From Clostridia bacterium (GTDB taxonomy: Bacteria > Bacillota > Clostridia > Lachnospirales > Lachnospiraceae), in NCBI GenBank assembly GCA_910575245.1, contig CAJTEN010000009.1:86419-150418 (forward strand): a stretch of DNA of 64,000 nt, in the 5' to 3' direction. Shown here one piece after another: positions 19,644 through 29,465 of the stretch; positions within the stretch are counted from its first letter, which is position 1; each line of letters begins with the position of its first letter. The translations under genes and the position numbers were made by a program. Below the pieces are notes generated by a model. The model was given only the letters and a program-made list of their open reading frames with translations, was not told where the DNA came from and made no database searches.

Positions 19644-20564
19644 TTAGCTTAAGCAGGCTGACTCCAGCAGGGTGAGAATCAGAGCCATCCTGACATAGAC
19701 GCCGTACTGTGCCTGCCTGAAGTATACGGCGCGGGGATCCTCATCTACCTCCACGGAAATCTCATTGACACGTGGAAGGGGATGGAGTATCAGCATATCG
19801 TCTTTGGCCAGTTTCATTTTCTCTTTATTCAGAATATAGAAATCCTTCAGCCGTACATAGTCTTCCTCGTTGAAGAAGCGTTCCCGCTGAACTCTGGTCA
19901 TATACAAAAGATCCAGCTGGGCAATGCTGTCTTCCAAACGGATCACCTCTTCATAAGTGATTCCCTTTTCGGAAAGCATGTCGATGATATAATCCGGCAC
20001 TTTAAGTTCCGGCGGAGAGATAAAAATAAAATGGATATCGGGATAGCGGATCAGCGCGTTGATCAGGGAATGAACCGTTCTTCCGAATTTAAGGTCGCCG
20101 CAGAGCCCGATGGTGAAATGGCCGAGACGCCCCTTCAGGGCACGGATGGTCAGAAGATCAGTCAGCGTCTGAGTAGGATGCTGGTGACCGCCGTCACCTG
20201 CGTTGATGACCGGAATGCCGGAACGGCCGGCGGCTACCATGGGAGCGCCTTCCTTCGGATGACGCATGGCGCAGATGTCGGCATAGCAGGAGATGATACG
20301 GATGGTATCAGATACGCTTTCTCCTTTGGAAGCCGAAGAGGAACCGGCATCCGAGAAGCCCAGTACCTGCCCGCCCAGATTCAGCATGGCGGCTTCGAAG
20401 CTTAACCTTGTCCGGGTGCTGGGCTCATAGAAGCAGGTAGCCAGCTTCTTACCTTCACAGGCATGGGCATATTTCTTCGGATCAGCTTTGATGTCATCGG
20501 CCAGATCAAATAGTTTGTCAAGTTCTTCTACGGTGAAGTCCAGTGGATTCATTAGATGTCTCAT
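19644..20564 (-). CDS. pyrB: Aspartate carbamoyltransferase catalytic subunit
   Basis: A 306-residue ATCase catalytic chain that forms carbamoyl-aspartate in pyrimidine synthesis. The carbamoyl-phosphate site [16 protein letters not shown], the SSSASKGES loop, the [12 protein letters not shown] block and the aspartate-site motif [10 protein letters not shown] are all intact. The start is placed at [10 protein letters not shown]; the frame is open 20 codons further upstream but without homology. A minus-strand terminator separates it from the nitroreductase gene. Confidence 0.95.
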   Translation of the reverse strand: MRHLMNPLDFTVEELDKLFDLADDIKADPKKYAHACEGKKLATCFYEPSTRTRLSFEAAMLNLGGQVLGFSDAGSSSASKGESVSDTIRIISCYADICAMRHPKEGAPMVAAGRSGIPVINAGDGGHQHPTQTLTDLLTIRALKGRLGHFTIGLCGDLKFGRTVHSLINALIRYPDIHFIFISPPELKVPDYIIDMLSEKGITYEEVIRLEDSIAQLDLLYMTRVQRERFFNEEDYVRLKDFYILNKEKMKLAKDDMLILHPLPRVNEISVEVDEDPRAVYFRQAQYGVYVRMALILTLLESACLS

Positions 20565-20622
20565 AATGTCAGATACCTTTCTTTCAGTCTGTAATATATT
20601 GATGTGTCGGACAGCAGCCCTC

Positions 20623-20653
20623 AAAAAAATAGAAGAGAACGGGTCTCTTCTAT
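20623..20653 (-). terminator. Intrinsic terminator between nitroreductase and pyrB
   Basis: On the minus strand, ATAGAAGAGA, loop of five, TCTCTTCTAT, then seven T. It ends the nitroreductase transcript just after its stop; because pyrB follows 60 bases later and has no strong promoter of its own, it could also act as an attenuator. Confidence 0.82.
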
Positions 20654-20665
20654 TTATATAGGTTG

Positions 20666-21208
20666 TCAGGATTGATAGGACAACAAATCTTCCACAGGTT
20701 TCCTTATGGGAGCGACAGGTGTCTCATCGGGATAGCCTACAGGAATAAGAGCTACCAGTTCTCTGTCCTCGGGAAGCTGCAGCATGGCTTCGATGGGAGC
20801 CTGATCGAACAAGCCGAGAATAACGGTGCTAAGGCCCTGCTCATAAGCAGCCAGACAGAAAGTCTGGGATGCGGCACCGGCATCGTACATCTGCCATCCG
20901 TCGCCGCGGGGAGTGCTGAAAGAGCCGTCACGTTCGTATCCGCTTCGGTTCTTAATAATGGTAACAGCGATTAAAACCGGTGCAGCGGAAATGATTGTGC
21001 CGTTGCCCGGATAGAGGGAAGTACCTTCCCTGGCGATCCTCTCTTTCAGTTCTCCTTCGATCGCAATATAGCGGGTAATCTGTGTATGCTTCCAGCTGGG
21101 AGCATAAGATGCTGTCTCAACGATCTGTGCAAGCAGATCGTGGGAGACAGGGTCTGCTTTAAACTTACGGATACTTCTGCGTCCCAGGATACAATCTTTA
21201 GCGGTCAT
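20666..21208 (-). CDS. Nitroreductase-family flavoprotein
   Basis: A 180-residue protein of the FMN-dependent nitroreductase superfamily: N-terminal FMN-binding [18 protein letters not shown], a middle [11 protein letters not shown] segment, and [20 protein letters not shown] for the cofactor/dimer region. It lacks the long insert of the larger nitroreductases. Natural substrate is unknown. RBS AAGGAGG is 8 bases before the start; the gene has its own minus-strand promoter. Confidence 0.88.
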   Translation of the reverse strand: MTAKDCILGRRSIRKFKADPVSHDLLAQIVETASYAPSWKHTQITRYIAIEGELKERIAREGTSLYPGNGTIISAAPVLIAVTIIKNRSGYERDGSFSTPRGDGWQMYDAGAASQTFCLAAYEQGLSTVILGLFDQAPIEAMLQLPEDRELVALIPVGYPDETPVAPIRKPVEDLLSYQS

Positions 21209-21261
21209 GTATTCAACCTCCTTATAATGTGTGAAATGAATTCGAACTATATATTCTGTAT

Positions 21262-21290
21262 ATCATATCATAAAGAGAAAAGGGTTTCAA
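21262..21290 (-). promoter_or_regulatory. Promoter of the nitroreductase gene
   Basis: On the minus strand TTGAAA (plus 21285-21290), 17-base spacer, TATGAT (plus 21262-21267). Confidence 0.68.
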
Positions 21291-21312
21291 TCATTTTCGG
21301 ACAGATAAAAAT

Positions 21313-21341
21313 TTGTAAAACAGGCAGGGGTGTGATATAGT
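21313..21341 (+). promoter_or_regulatory. Promoter of the PH-domain protein gene
   Basis: TTGTAA (21313-21318), 17-base spacer, TATAGT (21336-21341). Divergent from the nitroreductase promoter, their -35 boxes only about 22 bases apart. Confidence 0.58.
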
Positions 21342-21467
21342 GGATAGAGAAATTCTGACGCGGAATATGACAGGATGCAGATTGGGTAGAAATGGGGCGG
21401 GATCATGATGGAAACAAGAACAGAGTCATTTAAGCGGGATCAGATACAGGAGAAGGAGAGAGACAGT

Positions 21468-21851
21468 ATGACAGACGGGAAGAAGGAATATGTGGAACAG
21501 AAGCGATGGGTGTTTTTCGGCCTGCCCTTTACGTTCACGAAATATACGGTGACAGATGAGGTGATCACAGTTAACGAAGGGTTTCTGAGCACCAGAGAGA
21601 ACGACTGTTATTTATATAAAATTCAGGACGTTGAACTTAAGACAAGCCTGGGAGAGAGGATCTTCGGGCTTGGTACGGTGGCGTGTTATACCGGGGATAA
21701 TACCCATCCTCAGCTGTTCTTGTCACATATCAGGAATTCCCGTGAGATCAAGAATTATATTCTGAAGGCTTCGGAGGAGGCGAGAAGAAGGCGCCGTACA
21801 CTAAATACCTTAAACATCAATGCGTCGGATGCGGATGAACTGGACGGGTAG
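21468..21851 (+). CDS. PH-domain-like protein (YdbS/bPH2 type)
   Basis: A 127-residue protein whose middle part reads like the bacterial PH2 domain: FTFTKYTVTDEVITVNEG, then YLYKIQDVELKTSLGERI and a TVACYTGDNTHPQLFL strand pair. Many relatives sit at the membrane, but no clear transmembrane helix is seen here. ATG 21468 with AGAAGGAG upstream is preferred over ATG 21405. Its 3' end overlaps the end of the convergent minus-strand gene by 35 bases. Function unknown. Confidence 0.7.
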   Translation: MTDGKKEYVEQKRWVFFGLPFTFTKYTVTDEVITVNEGFLSTRENDCYLYKIQDVELKTSLGERIFGLGTVACYTGDNTHPQLFLSHIRNSREIKNYILKASEEARRRRRTLNTLNINASDADELDG

Positions 21852-22248
21852 CCGTATCATTTTCCAAAAGGAGCCGTTCGAACAGCAGACCTGCCACAAA
21901 CCAACAGGGAGCATAGTCCAGACGGATAACTTTAGCAATATTCCAGCGGGAGCGTTCGTAATTCCAGGGGCACAGTTCCCGCCTGGAGAGTAGTATACCG
22001 GTGGTAAATTCGGCGGTAAAAATGATGCTGGTATAGACAAGACCCCGGAAAACAAAATTTCTGCGGCGCATGAGACGGCAGAGAGGAGCCAGCAGCGATG
22101 CCAGACCGTAGATGGGGAACATCCAGATGGAGGTTGCACCGGGAAGCTTGAAATCTCTTCTGCGGAATGCCTGAAAGGCCGTGAAGAGGATTTCCAGGAA
22201 CCAGCCGAGAAGGCCGCAGTGGATATAATTGTGAATAATTTTGCGCAT
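21817..22248 (-). CDS. Putative membrane protein of the ABC-transporter type IV permease-like family
   Basis: A 143-residue hydrophobic protein with about four membrane segments, beginning MRKIIHNYIHCGLLGWFLEILFT. The pattern GWFLE..., SIWMFPIYGLAS and the CPWNYE.. / LDYAPCWFVAGL blocks recall a widespread Firmicute family annotated as putative ABC transporter permease (type IV). No ATPase is nearby, and the biochemical role is unknown. ATG at 22248 follows GAAAGGAAG on the minus strand. Confidence 0.65.
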   Translation of the reverse strand: MRKIIHNYIHCGLLGWFLEILFTAFQAFRRRDFKLPGATSIWMFPIYGLASLLAPLCRLMRRRNFVFRGLVYTSIIFTAEFTTGILLSRRELCPWNYERSRWNIAKVIRLDYAPCWFVAGLLFERLLLENDTATRPVHPHPTH

Positions 22249-22457
22249 GTTTTGGTTCTTCCTTTCTGATGGACAGCCAGAATGATTCATTGCAATTACC
22301 TTAATGAAACTGTCCGAAGTATTACAGTATTTGTATGAGGGTTACCGCCAGAATGATATTTTATACAGACGCAGGAACATTTATACAGGAATTTTACAGA
22401 TTGTAATTTGGGTGGAATGGATCCAGGAAGCATTTTCGGGAAAGGAGGGACGCGTAT

Positions 22458-23789
22458 ATGAACTACAGAGAAGCAATGGCATATGTGGAGGAACTGGGAC
22501 AATATGGAAGCGTTATGGGACTTACGGCCATGCGGGAGTTATGTGCGCGTCTGGATAACCCGCAGGATCAACTGAAATTCGTACATATAGCGGGCACGAA
22601 TGGTAAAGGATCGATTCTTGCTTATGTGTCTACGATACTGCAGAGCGGAGGATATAAAGTAGGCAGATATCTGTCTCCCACGGTGAGCGATTACAGAGAG
22701 CGGTTTCAGGTGAACGGCAGGATGGTCACACAGTCAGGATTGTGCAAATATCTGGAAACGGTGCGGGAGGCGGCAGATGTGATGGCGGCAGAGGGAATTG
22801 CGCATCCTACTGCCTTTGAGGTGGAGACGGCTGTAGCGTTCCTGTATTTTCTGGATAAGCAGTGTGATATCGTAGTGCTGGAAACGGGCCTGGGCGGTGC
22901 GGAGGATGCAACAAACATTATTAAGACAACGCTGGCAGCCGTCTTCGCTTCGATCAGCAGGGATCACATGGAAATCCTGGGAGAGACTCTGGAGCAGATT
23001 GCCACGGTCAAGTCAGGTATTATTAAAGACAAGTGTTATGTAATATCTGTCAAGCAGCCTCCGGAGGTTATGGGGGTGCTTCGGCAGGCGGCGTATGTGC
23101 ACAAGGCGAAGTTTTTCACGGCAGATACAGACCGCGCGAAGAATGTTGGGTATGGGGTGACGAAGCAGGTTTTCTCTTACGGTCAATATAAGAATCTGGC
23201 TATTGCAATGCCGGGACAGTTTCAGATAGACAATGCTGTAGCCGCAGTGGAGACCGTCACGGCTCTTGGCAGGCTCGGGTATCCTGTGAAAGAGGAGCAG
23301 CTCCGTCAGGGACTTGTGGACACAAGATGGAGAGGCAGATTTGAGGTAATCGGCAGGAATCCGCTTTTTATTGCAGACGGGGCGCATAATGAGGACGCGG
23401 CGAGAAGACTGGCGGAGAGTATCAGATTCTATTTTACAAACAGAAGAATCATCTATATAATGGGGATGTTGAAGGATAAAGAGTATAATAAGGTAATTCA
23501 GGATACTTTCGGTCTGGCGGAACATATTATTACGGTGACGCCGCCTGCCGGGGAACGTGCGCTTCATGCTTATACACTGGCCCAGGCGGCTAGTGTGTAT
23601 CATGACAGTGTGACGGTTGCGGACAGCGTACAGGAGGCAGTGGAGATCGCCTATCTGCTGGCCGGGAAGGATAAGGAGGCTGTCATTATTGCTTTCGGCT
23701 CCCTTTCGTATCTGGGAGATCTTATCGATGTGGTAGAACATAGAGACACGATCAGGAGAGATTCTCATGGTAGATCAGAAGAAAATTGA
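22458..23789 (+). CDS. folC: Folylpolyglutamate synthase / dihydrofolate synthase
   Basis: A 443-residue FolC. The ATP-binding loop [16 protein letters not shown], the Omega-loop region [19 protein letters not shown] and [14 protein letters not shown] are typical, with the C-terminal [17 protein letters not shown] block of Mur-ligase relatives. It adds glutamate to dihydropteroate and/or folates. It opens the folate operon; RBS AAAGGAGGG is strong, and its 3' end overlaps folE by 23 bases. Confidence 0.95.
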   Translation: MNYREAMAYVEELGQYGSVMGLTAMRELCARLDNPQDQLKFVHIAGTNGKGSILAYVSTILQSGGYKVGRYLSPTVSDYRERFQVNGRMVTQSGLCKYLETVREAADVMAAEGIAHPTAFEVETAVAFLYFLDKQCDIVVLETGLGGAEDATNIIKTTLAAVFASISRDHMEILGETLEQIATVKSGIIKDKCYVISVKQPPEVMGVLRQAAYVHKAKFFTADTDRAKNVGYGVTKQVFSYGQYKNLAIAMPGQFQIDNAVAAVETVTALGRLGYPVKEEQLRQGLVDTRWRGRFEVIGRNPLFIADGAHNEDAARRLAESIRFYFTNRRIIYIMGMLKDKEYNKVIQDTFGLAEHIITVTPPAGERALHAYTLAQAASVYHDSVTVADSVQEAVEIAYLLAGKDKEAVIIAFGSLSYLGDLIDVVEHRDTIRRDSHGRSEEN

Positions 23790-24324
23790 GGAAGCGGTGA
23801 AACTGCTGCTGGAAGGAATCGGCGAGGATGTGGACAGAGAAGGACTGGCGGATACCCCCAACAGGATCGCGAGGATGTATGAGGAAATATACAAGGGTAT
23901 GGGGGAAGATCCGGCTAAACACCTTTCCAGGACTTTTACGGTTGAGAGCAACGAAATCGTATTGGAGAAGGATATTACATTCTATTCCACCTGTGAACAT
24001 CACCTGATGCCCTTCTATGGTAAGGTTCACATCGCCTATTTGCCGGATGGCAGGGTGGTGGGCTTAAGCAAGCTGGCACGTACCGTGGAAGTGTATGCCA
24101 GAAGACTTCAGATTCAGGAGCAGATGACAATGCAGATCGCCGAGGCTGTTATGGAGCATCTGAAACCGCAGGGTGTGATGGTGATGGCAGAGGCGGAGCA
24201 TCTGTGCATGACCATGCGTGGTGTGTCTAAACCGGGCAGCCGGACGATTACGACGGCTGCGAGAGGATGCTTCGCGCATGATGTGCGGCTGCAGCAGTAT
24301 TTCTTTGAGATGATCAGAAGATAA
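23767..24324 (+). CDS. folE: GTP cyclohydrolase I
   Basis: A 185-residue FolE1, the enzyme converting GTP to dihydroneopterin triphosphate. Zinc ligands lie in [15 protein letters not shown] and HLCMTMRGV, with the active-site ending [15 protein letters not shown]. The start overlaps the folC end, indicating translational coupling. Confidence 0.96.
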   Translation: MVDQKKIEEAVKLLLEGIGEDVDREGLADTPNRIARMYEEIYKGMGEDPAKHLSRTFTVESNEIVLEKDITFYSTCEHHLMPFYGKVHIAYLPDGRVVGLSKLARTVEVYARRLQIQEQMTMQIAEAVMEHLKPQGVMVMAEAEHLCMTMRGVSKPGSRTITTAARGCFAHDVRLQQYFFEMIRR

Positions 24325-24375
24325 CGCATGATTCATAATGACTGGCTGCGGATAAGGTAATACTTGATTGTTACT

Positions 24376-24584
24376 ATTTACGGATCAATGTCATTAAGTT
24401 AAGTCTATACACAGCGTCTGACATGATAGGATTCTCCTGAGGGCCACCCCCTAACGCCGGTACTTAATGAGGTTTTCCACGAATTTAATACCGCTGCGTT
24501 TGGAACTGAGCGAAAGCGCGTCCTTAGGAGATTCCTATCATGTCAGGCGCGTCCGGCTTAACTTAATGACATTGATTTACGGAT
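24376..24584 (+). mobile_element. 189-bp MITE, copy 2, with 10-bp target duplications
   Basis: Element at 24386-24574 with the same CAATGTCATTAAGTTAAG termini, flanked on both sides by the direct repeat ATTTACGGAT (24376-24385 and 24575-24584). It differs from copy 3 at three positions. It sits between folE and folP, so it separates two genes of the folate operon. It fills nearly all of the 318-base gap 24325-24642. Confidence 0.92.
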
Positions 24585-24642
24585 GATATGCCGCGAGTTT
24601 AGATATAGTAAACTACATAACAGAAAGAAGAGGAAGTGAAAA

Positions 24643-25455
24643 TTGAGAATCGGTAACAGAGAATTTGCCAGACAGGGGCACACGTACGTGATGGGAATCC
24701 TGAATGTGACACCGGATTCCTTTTCTGATGGAGGGAAATATCAGAAGCTGGACCAGGCATTGTATCATGTGGAAGAGATGATACAGGAGGGTATGGATAT
24801 CGTGGACATCGGCGGGGAATCCAGCAGACCTGGATACACACCCGTATCCGCGGAAGAAGAGATCAGCAGAGTGGCGCCTGTCATTGAGGCGGTGAAAGAG
24901 CGGTTTGGGATCCCAGTTTCTCTGGATACCTGCAAGTCCAAAGTGGCGCAGGCCGGCATTACTGCCGGAGCCGATCTGATCAATGATATCTGGGGCTTAA
25001 AATATGACCCAATGCTTGCAGAGATGATCGCACAGACGAATAGCACATGTTGTCTTATGCACAACCGCAAGGAGGCTGTCTACGGGAATTATATGGAAGA
25101 GGTTCTGTGGGATCTTGAGGAAACGCTGGCTATCGCACAGAAGGCGGGGATTGCGGATGACAAGATCATTCTGGATCCGGGAGTCGGTTTCGGCAAGACC
25201 TATGAGAACAATCTGGAGATCATCGACAGGATGGAGATGCTGCATTCTTTGGGATATCCGATCTTGCTTGGTACCAGTCGGAAGTCTGTGATCGGGAATG
25301 CCCTGAATCTGCCGAAAGAGGAGCGGGTGGAAGGGACGGTCGTGACCACAGTGTATGCCGTACTGAAGGGGGCAATGTTTGTCCGGGTCCATGATGTGAA
25401 GGAGAATGTACGTGCTGTCACTATGGCGGAGGCGATACGGGATGGCTGGAAATAG
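24643..25455 (+). CDS. folP: Dihydropteroate synthase
   Basis: A 270-residue DHPS joining pterin pyrophosphate and p-aminobenzoate. Motifs MGILNVTPDSFSDGG, DIGGESSRPGY, VSLDTCK and DPGVGFGKT, then LLGTSRKSVIG, are complete. The start appears to be TTG at 24643, preceded by AGAGGAAG; no ATG fits the conserved N-terminus. It is the first gene after the MITE. Confidence 0.95.
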   Translation: MRIGNREFARQGHTYVMGILNVTPDSFSDGGKYQKLDQALYHVEEMIQEGMDIVDIGGESSRPGYTPVSAEEEISRVAPVIEAVKERFGIPVSLDTCKSKVAQAGITAGADLINDIWGLKYDPMLAEMIAQTNSTCCLMHNRKEAVYGNYMEEVLWDLEETLAIAQKAGIADDKIILDPGVGFGKTYENNLEIIDRMEMLHSLGYPILLGTSRKSVIGNALNLPKEERVEGTVVTTVYAVLKGAMFVRVHDVKENVRAVTMAEAIRDGWK

Positions 25456-25616
25456 AGATTGTATATCTGCATGACAGGGAACTGTGTATCGCCCCGGGTT
25501 TTGCATAGAATAATAACAGCAGGGAAGTGAAAGGGCAGTGTCTGAGGAAGTGCTGTCTGCCGGTGGTTTGGCATAAACAGACAAGAGCAATAAAACAAGT
25601 GGAGTACTATAAGACA

Positions 25617-26456
25617 ATGGATCAGATTATTATTGAGAATTTACAGATATTTGCACACCATGGTGTGTATAGAGAAGAAAATGAAAAGGGGCAGAATTTC
25701 TATATCAATGCGGTTCTGGAGACGGACATCATGCGGGCCGGCAGGCTGGATGACCTGGAATTATCTACGAATTATGGGGAGGTGTGCCGCTTCCTGGATC
25801 AATTTATAAAGGGACATACTTATAAGCTGATAGAGACGGTGGCAGAGAAGGCGGCGGAGGCTATACTCCTCCGCTTTCCTCTGGTCAGAAGAGTCACACT
25901 GGAGGTACGCAAACCTGAGGCTCCGGTGCCGTTATCTTTTGAGTCTATATCCGTTAAGATCACCAGGGGATGGCACAGGGCGTATTTGTCCTGCGGTTCC
26001 AATTTGGGAGACCGGAAGCGACATTTGGACGGGGCGGCGGAAGCGTTGCGGGCTGATGATAAATGCAGGCTGCTCAAGGTGTCTGACTGGATAGAGACGA
26101 AGCCTTATGGCGGCGTGGAACAGGATGATTTTCTGAACGGAGCTATGGAACTGGAAACGTTATATACGCCGGAGATGCTGTTGGAGAAGCTGCATGAGAT
26201 CGAGTATGCGCATGGAAGAGAGCGGAAGGTGCGCTGGGGTCCCAGAACGCTGGATCTGGATCTTCTTCTTTATGAGGAGCTTGTCATGGACACGAAGGAA
26301 TTGACGGTTCCTCACATTGATATGCATAACAGATATTTTGTTTTGGAACCGCTTATGCGGATCGCACCCTATGCGGAGCACCCTGTACTGCATAAGAGTG
26401 TCCGGCAGATGTATGCGGAGCTTACTTCCCCGGAAGCCGCGGTACCCGTAAGCTGA
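25617..26456 (+). CDS. folK: Bifunctional dihydroneopterin aldolase / HPPK (FolB-FolK fusion)
   Basis: One 279-residue protein joins two folate enzymes. Residues about 1-118 are FolB (IIIENLQIFAHHGVYREENE, then ETVAEKAAEAILLRFP). Residues about 122-279 are FolK (AYLSCGSNLGDRKRHLDGA, then VRWGPRTLDLDLLLYEE and VPHIDMHNRYFVLEPL). Together they make the activated pterin for FolP. ATG 25617 (MDQIIIENLQ) is preferred over open frame further upstream. Such fusions occur in many clostridia. Confidence 0.94.
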   Translation: MDQIIIENLQIFAHHGVYREENEKGQNFYINAVLETDIMRAGRLDDLELSTNYGEVCRFLDQFIKGHTYKLIETVAEKAAEAILLRFPLVRRVTLEVRKPEAPVPLSFESISVKITRGWHRAYLSCGSNLGDRKRHLDGAAEALRADDKCRLLKVSDWIETKPYGGVEQDDFLNGAMELETLYTPEMLLEKLHEIEYAHGRERKVRWGPRTLDLDLLLYEELVMDTKELTVPHIDMHNRYFVLEPLMRIAPYAEHPVLHKSVRQMYAELTSPEAAVPVS

Positions 26457-26499
26457 TTTATGGCAGGGCAGGAAATGCCGAGAACGGAAGGAGAGCATA

Positions 26500-27096
26500 A
26501 TGGTAAAACTACAGGCGAGGCAATTGACGCTTGCCCAGGCAGAGGAAATATACGACAAATATCTGAAAGCGGATTTCCCGCCGGAAGAAGTCAAACCATT
26601 CTCCGCAATCAGGAGAATGTGGGAACAGAAGAATTATCATACATATGGATTCTATGAACAGGAGGCGGCGGGAGACTTGCTCTGCGCTTATGCGTTTCTC
26701 ATGGCTGACAATGAAAAGCGGATGTTATTGCTGGATTATTTTGCGGTCTGCAGTCAGCTTCGAGGCTCAGGCTACGGTTCCCTTGCGCTGGCGCTTCTGC
26801 GAAAAGAGTGTGCCGGCTGGAACGGAATTCTGGTAGAAGTGGAGGATGACGGGCTTCCCGGTCTGGAAGAAGAGACGGCGCATACCAGAAGAAGACGCAT
26901 TGCATTCTATGCAAAGGCGGGCTGTCAGATGACAACAGCCAGAAGCTGGCTGTGGGGTGTGGATTACCGGATCATGATGCTGCCGGTTATGGACTGTCAT
27001 GCCGGTGAGAATGCTGCAGAGAAGGTCCGGTCAGTCTACCGATGCATGTATGAGGAGAAAATATTAGAGAAGCACTTTAAAATTACCGCAGAATAA
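26500..27096 (+). CDS. GNAT-family N-acetyltransferase
   Basis: A 198-residue protein with the acetyl-CoA loop of GNAT enzymes (QLRGSGYGSLALALLRKE) after the strand LLLDYFAVCS, and the usual C-terminal RIAFYAKAGCQM segment. The substrate cannot be inferred. RBS GGAAGGAGAG is close to the ATG, and the stop codon lies inside the following terminator stem. Confidence 0.82.
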   Translation: MVKLQARQLTLAQAEEIYDKYLKADFPPEEVKPFSAIRRMWEQKNYHTYGFYEQEAAGDLLCAYAFLMADNEKRMLLLDYFAVCSQLRGSGYGSLALALLRKECAGWNGILVEVEDDGLPGLEEETAHTRRRRIAFYAKAGCQMTTARSWLWGVDYRIMMLPVMDCHAGENAAEKVRSVYRCMYEEKILEKHFKITAE

Positions 27097-27119
27097 CATT
27101 CTGCGGTAATTTTAAAGTG
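27073..27119. terminator. Bidirectional terminator overlapping the GNAT stop codon
   Basis: Perfect 22-bp inverted repeat (27073-27094 with 27098-27119), three-base loop AAC. It serves the plus-strand GNAT gene and the minus-strand gene whose stop is at 27120-27122. Confidence 0.9.
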
Positions 27120-28163
27120 TTATTTCGTCTCATCTATGGAAGCCTCCATGGCGGCATCGAATGTGGTGACGGCTACAGGTCCGAAGGTACTTGTCTTATA
27201 GACCGGTGTAGGCTCATCGAAAGCATTAAAATATACGTACTGTGAAGTTATGTTGATATTCTGGAATACGCCTTCTCTTACGACTTCCGGTGAACTGCCG
27301 TCTATCAGCATTCTTTTCAAAGCAGGTTCGGTGGGGGAGCTGACCTGGTAATAGATATAGTTATCGTACAGATTAAACATATCGATTCGGTCATTGGTCA
27401 GTACTTCCACCGTATCATTATACAGGGAGTAGCGGCACAGACGATAGTTACTGCTTATATCCATATAGTATACATAGCCGTCCTGGACGATGGGATTCCA
27501 GATATCTCCCTCCCATACCACGCTGGAAACGCCGGTGGCAGTGTCCAAAGCATAGAGATAATGGTCTTTACTCTTGTCATCTCCGTTGTAATAGATCGTG
27601 CCGTCCACATAGCAGTTGGGATTGATGATAGCTTCCGGGACTACTGTTTGTTTGTCTTTCTTGTCGATCCTGATCTTCTCGAGTGAAACGGCTTTCTTGT
27701 TGTCGTATTTCTCGTAATAAATATAGCTGCCGCATAATTGCATGTTAATTATATGGCTGCGATCCAGTCCGGTGACCTTCTTGCCGTTGAGTTTACTGCG
27801 GTAGACACCGTACGGAGTACCTATAAATCCCAGTTCATAATCGTCGGAATTGCCGATCATAGAATAGTAGAGATAGTCGCCTCCCACATTCAGGAAGGAG
27901 TATGAGCCCTCGCCCAGTTTTCTGAGATCGGATTCATCGGAGTTCATGGAATACAGAGCGTATCCGTCATAAGCGTTGGCAAAATAGACACGTCCGTCCG
28001 ACTCACAGAAATACCCGCCGTTATTTAAATTGCCGGGCGTGTTGCCCACCGTGTTTTCATCATTTAAAGGAACACGTCCGATGAGGATTGCGATCACCAT
28101 AAGAAGTAAAAGGATAACAGCTGTTCCTATAAAAATTAAAATGTTTCTCATTCGAGTTGTCAT
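27120..28163 (-). CDS. Membrane-anchored beta-propeller-like protein (DUF5050 type)
   Basis: A 347-residue protein with an N-terminal membrane anchor (about residues 8-29, ILIFIGTAVILLLLMVIAIL), then repeated aromatic strand units such as DGRVYFANAYDGYALYSMN, GGDYLYYSMIG, CGSYIYYEKYDN and DNYIYYQVSSP, as in DUF5050 / six-bladed propeller proteins. It is probably extracellular and membrane tethered. Start at 28163 is chosen because ATGGAGGC just upstream acts as RBS; an in-frame ATG at 28175 overlaps it. Function unknown. Confidence 0.78.
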   Translation of the reverse strand: MTTRMRNILIFIGTAVILLLLMVIAILIGRVPLNDENTVGNTPGNLNNGGYFCESDGRVYFANAYDGYALYSMNSDESDLRKLGEGSYSFLNVGGDYLYYSMIGNSDDYELGFIGTPYGVYRSKLNGKKVTGLDRSHIINMQLCGSYIYYEKYDNKKAVSLEKIRIDKKDKQTVVPEAIINPNCYVDGTIYYNGDDKSKDHYLYALDTATGVSSVVWEGDIWNPIVQDGYVYYMDISSNYRLCRYSLYNDTVEVLTNDRIDMFNLYDNYIYYQVSSPTEPALKRMLIDGSSPEVVREGVFQNINITSQYVYFNAFDEPTPVYKTSTFGPVAVTTFDAAMEASIDETK

Positions 28164-28318
28164 AAAAGCCTCCATCTAATCACACCGGTGCAGTGTCTGT
28201 CTGGGACTGATAATGGTGTGAATTTTTCCTCTTTATTATAGCTTTAATCTGTCTTGCTATCAAGAGGGTTTTGAGTTAAGATTATTACAGTATTTTTTTA
28301 TAGAAAAGGAGCATTAGA

Positions 28319-29446
28319 ATGGATTTATTGGAGTTGCGCAGTAAACTGGACTGTATCGATGAGCAGATCGTGGAGTTGTATGAGGAACGGATGGAAATCT
28401 GCTCGCAGGTGGCCGACTACAAGATAGAGACAGGTAAGAAAGTTCTGGATAAGACCAGGGAGGAAGAGAAGCTGCGAAAGGTGCGCAGCCTGGCGCATAA
28501 TGAGTTCAATGCTCATGGAATACAGGAATTGTTCGAGCAGATTATGTCCATGAGCCGTAAGCTGCAGTATAATAAGCTGACCAGGGAGGGAGTAGGCGGC
28601 AGGCTGCCTTTTATCGGTGTGGACAAGCTGGATACGAAGAATGCCAGGGTGGTCTTTCAGGGGGCGGAGGGCGCCTATTCCCAGATGGCGATGATCAGAT
28701 ATTTCGGGGAACATGTGAACTGCTTTCATGTAGATACCTTTCGGGATGCCATGTGTTCCATTGAAGAAGGGCGGGCGGATTTCGCGGTTCTGCCGATTGA
28801 GAATTCCACGGCGGGAATTGTCAGCGAGATTTATGACCTGCTGGTGGAGTTTGAGAATTATATTGTGGGAGAACAGATTATCAGGATCGAGCATTGTCTG
28901 ATGGGGGTGCCCGGGAGCAGGATCGAGCAGATCAGGACGGTTTACTCCCACCCGCAGTCATTGATGCAGAGCGCACGCTATTTGAATACCCATGAGAACT
29001 GGAAGCAGATCAGTATGCAGAATAATGCCTTTGCCGCACGCAAGGTTATTGAAGACCAGGATATGAGCCAGGCGGCGATTGCCAGTGAACAGGCAGCGAA
29101 GATATATGGGCTTTCTGTTTTAGAGCGGGGTGTGAACCAGTCGGATACCAACTCCACGCGGTTTATCATTGTGACGAATCAGAAGATTTTTTTAAGAGAC
29201 GCGGCTAAGGTGAGTCTTTGTCTGGAGGTTTCTCATGAAAGCGGATCCCTGTACAGGATCTTATCACATTTTATATATAACAATCTCAATATGTGCAAGA
29301 TTGAGAGCCGCCCCATAGAGGAGAGAAACTGGGAGTATCGCTTCTTCATCGATTTTGAGGGCAACCTGGCGGACGGCGCGGTGATGAATGCGCTCCGGGG
29401 GCTGCGTGAAGAGGCCAGAAGTATGAAGATATTGGGGAACTATTAG
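28319..29446 (+). CDS. pheA: Bifunctional chorismate mutase / prephenate dehydratase
   Basis: A 375-residue P-protein for phenylalanine synthesis. The AroQ chorismate mutase domain is at about 1-90 (LRSKLDCIDEQIVELYEERM), the prephenate dehydratase domain at about 110-290 (FQGAEGAYSQMAMIRYFGE, FAVLPIENSTAGIVSEIYDL, DTNSTRFIIV), and an ACT domain at about 297-375 (LEVSHESGSLYRILSHF, IESRPIEERNWEYRFFIDFE) for feedback by phenylalanine. RBS AAAAGGAG precedes ATG. Confidence 0.96.
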   Translation: MDLLELRSKLDCIDEQIVELYEERMEICSQVADYKIETGKKVLDKTREEEKLRKVRSLAHNEFNAHGIQELFEQIMSMSRKLQYNKLTREGVGGRLPFIGVDKLDTKNARVVFQGAEGAYSQMAMIRYFGEHVNCFHVDTFRDAMCSIEEGRADFAVLPIENSTAGIVSEIYDLLVEFENYIVGEQIIRIEHCLMGVPGSRIEQIRTVYSHPQSLMQSARYLNTHENWKQISMQNNAFAARKVIEDQDMSQAAIASEQAAKIYGLSVLERGVNQSDTNSTRFIIVTNQKIFLRDAAKVSLCLEVSHESGSLYRILSHFIYNNLNMCKIESRPIEERNWEYRFFIDFEGNLADGAVMNALRGLREEARSMKILGNY

Positions 29447-29465
29447 GAAGAGGAGATAAGGGAAG

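Noticed and set aside
22290-22457. Tetrahydrofolate riboswitch before folC
   Set aside because: Looked for because folate genes follow, but the sequence does not show the conserved THF-riboswitch core; no clear structure found.
28164-28318. T-box or attenuator before pheA
   Set aside because: No T-box consensus or terminator/antiterminator pair could be seen in the short gap.
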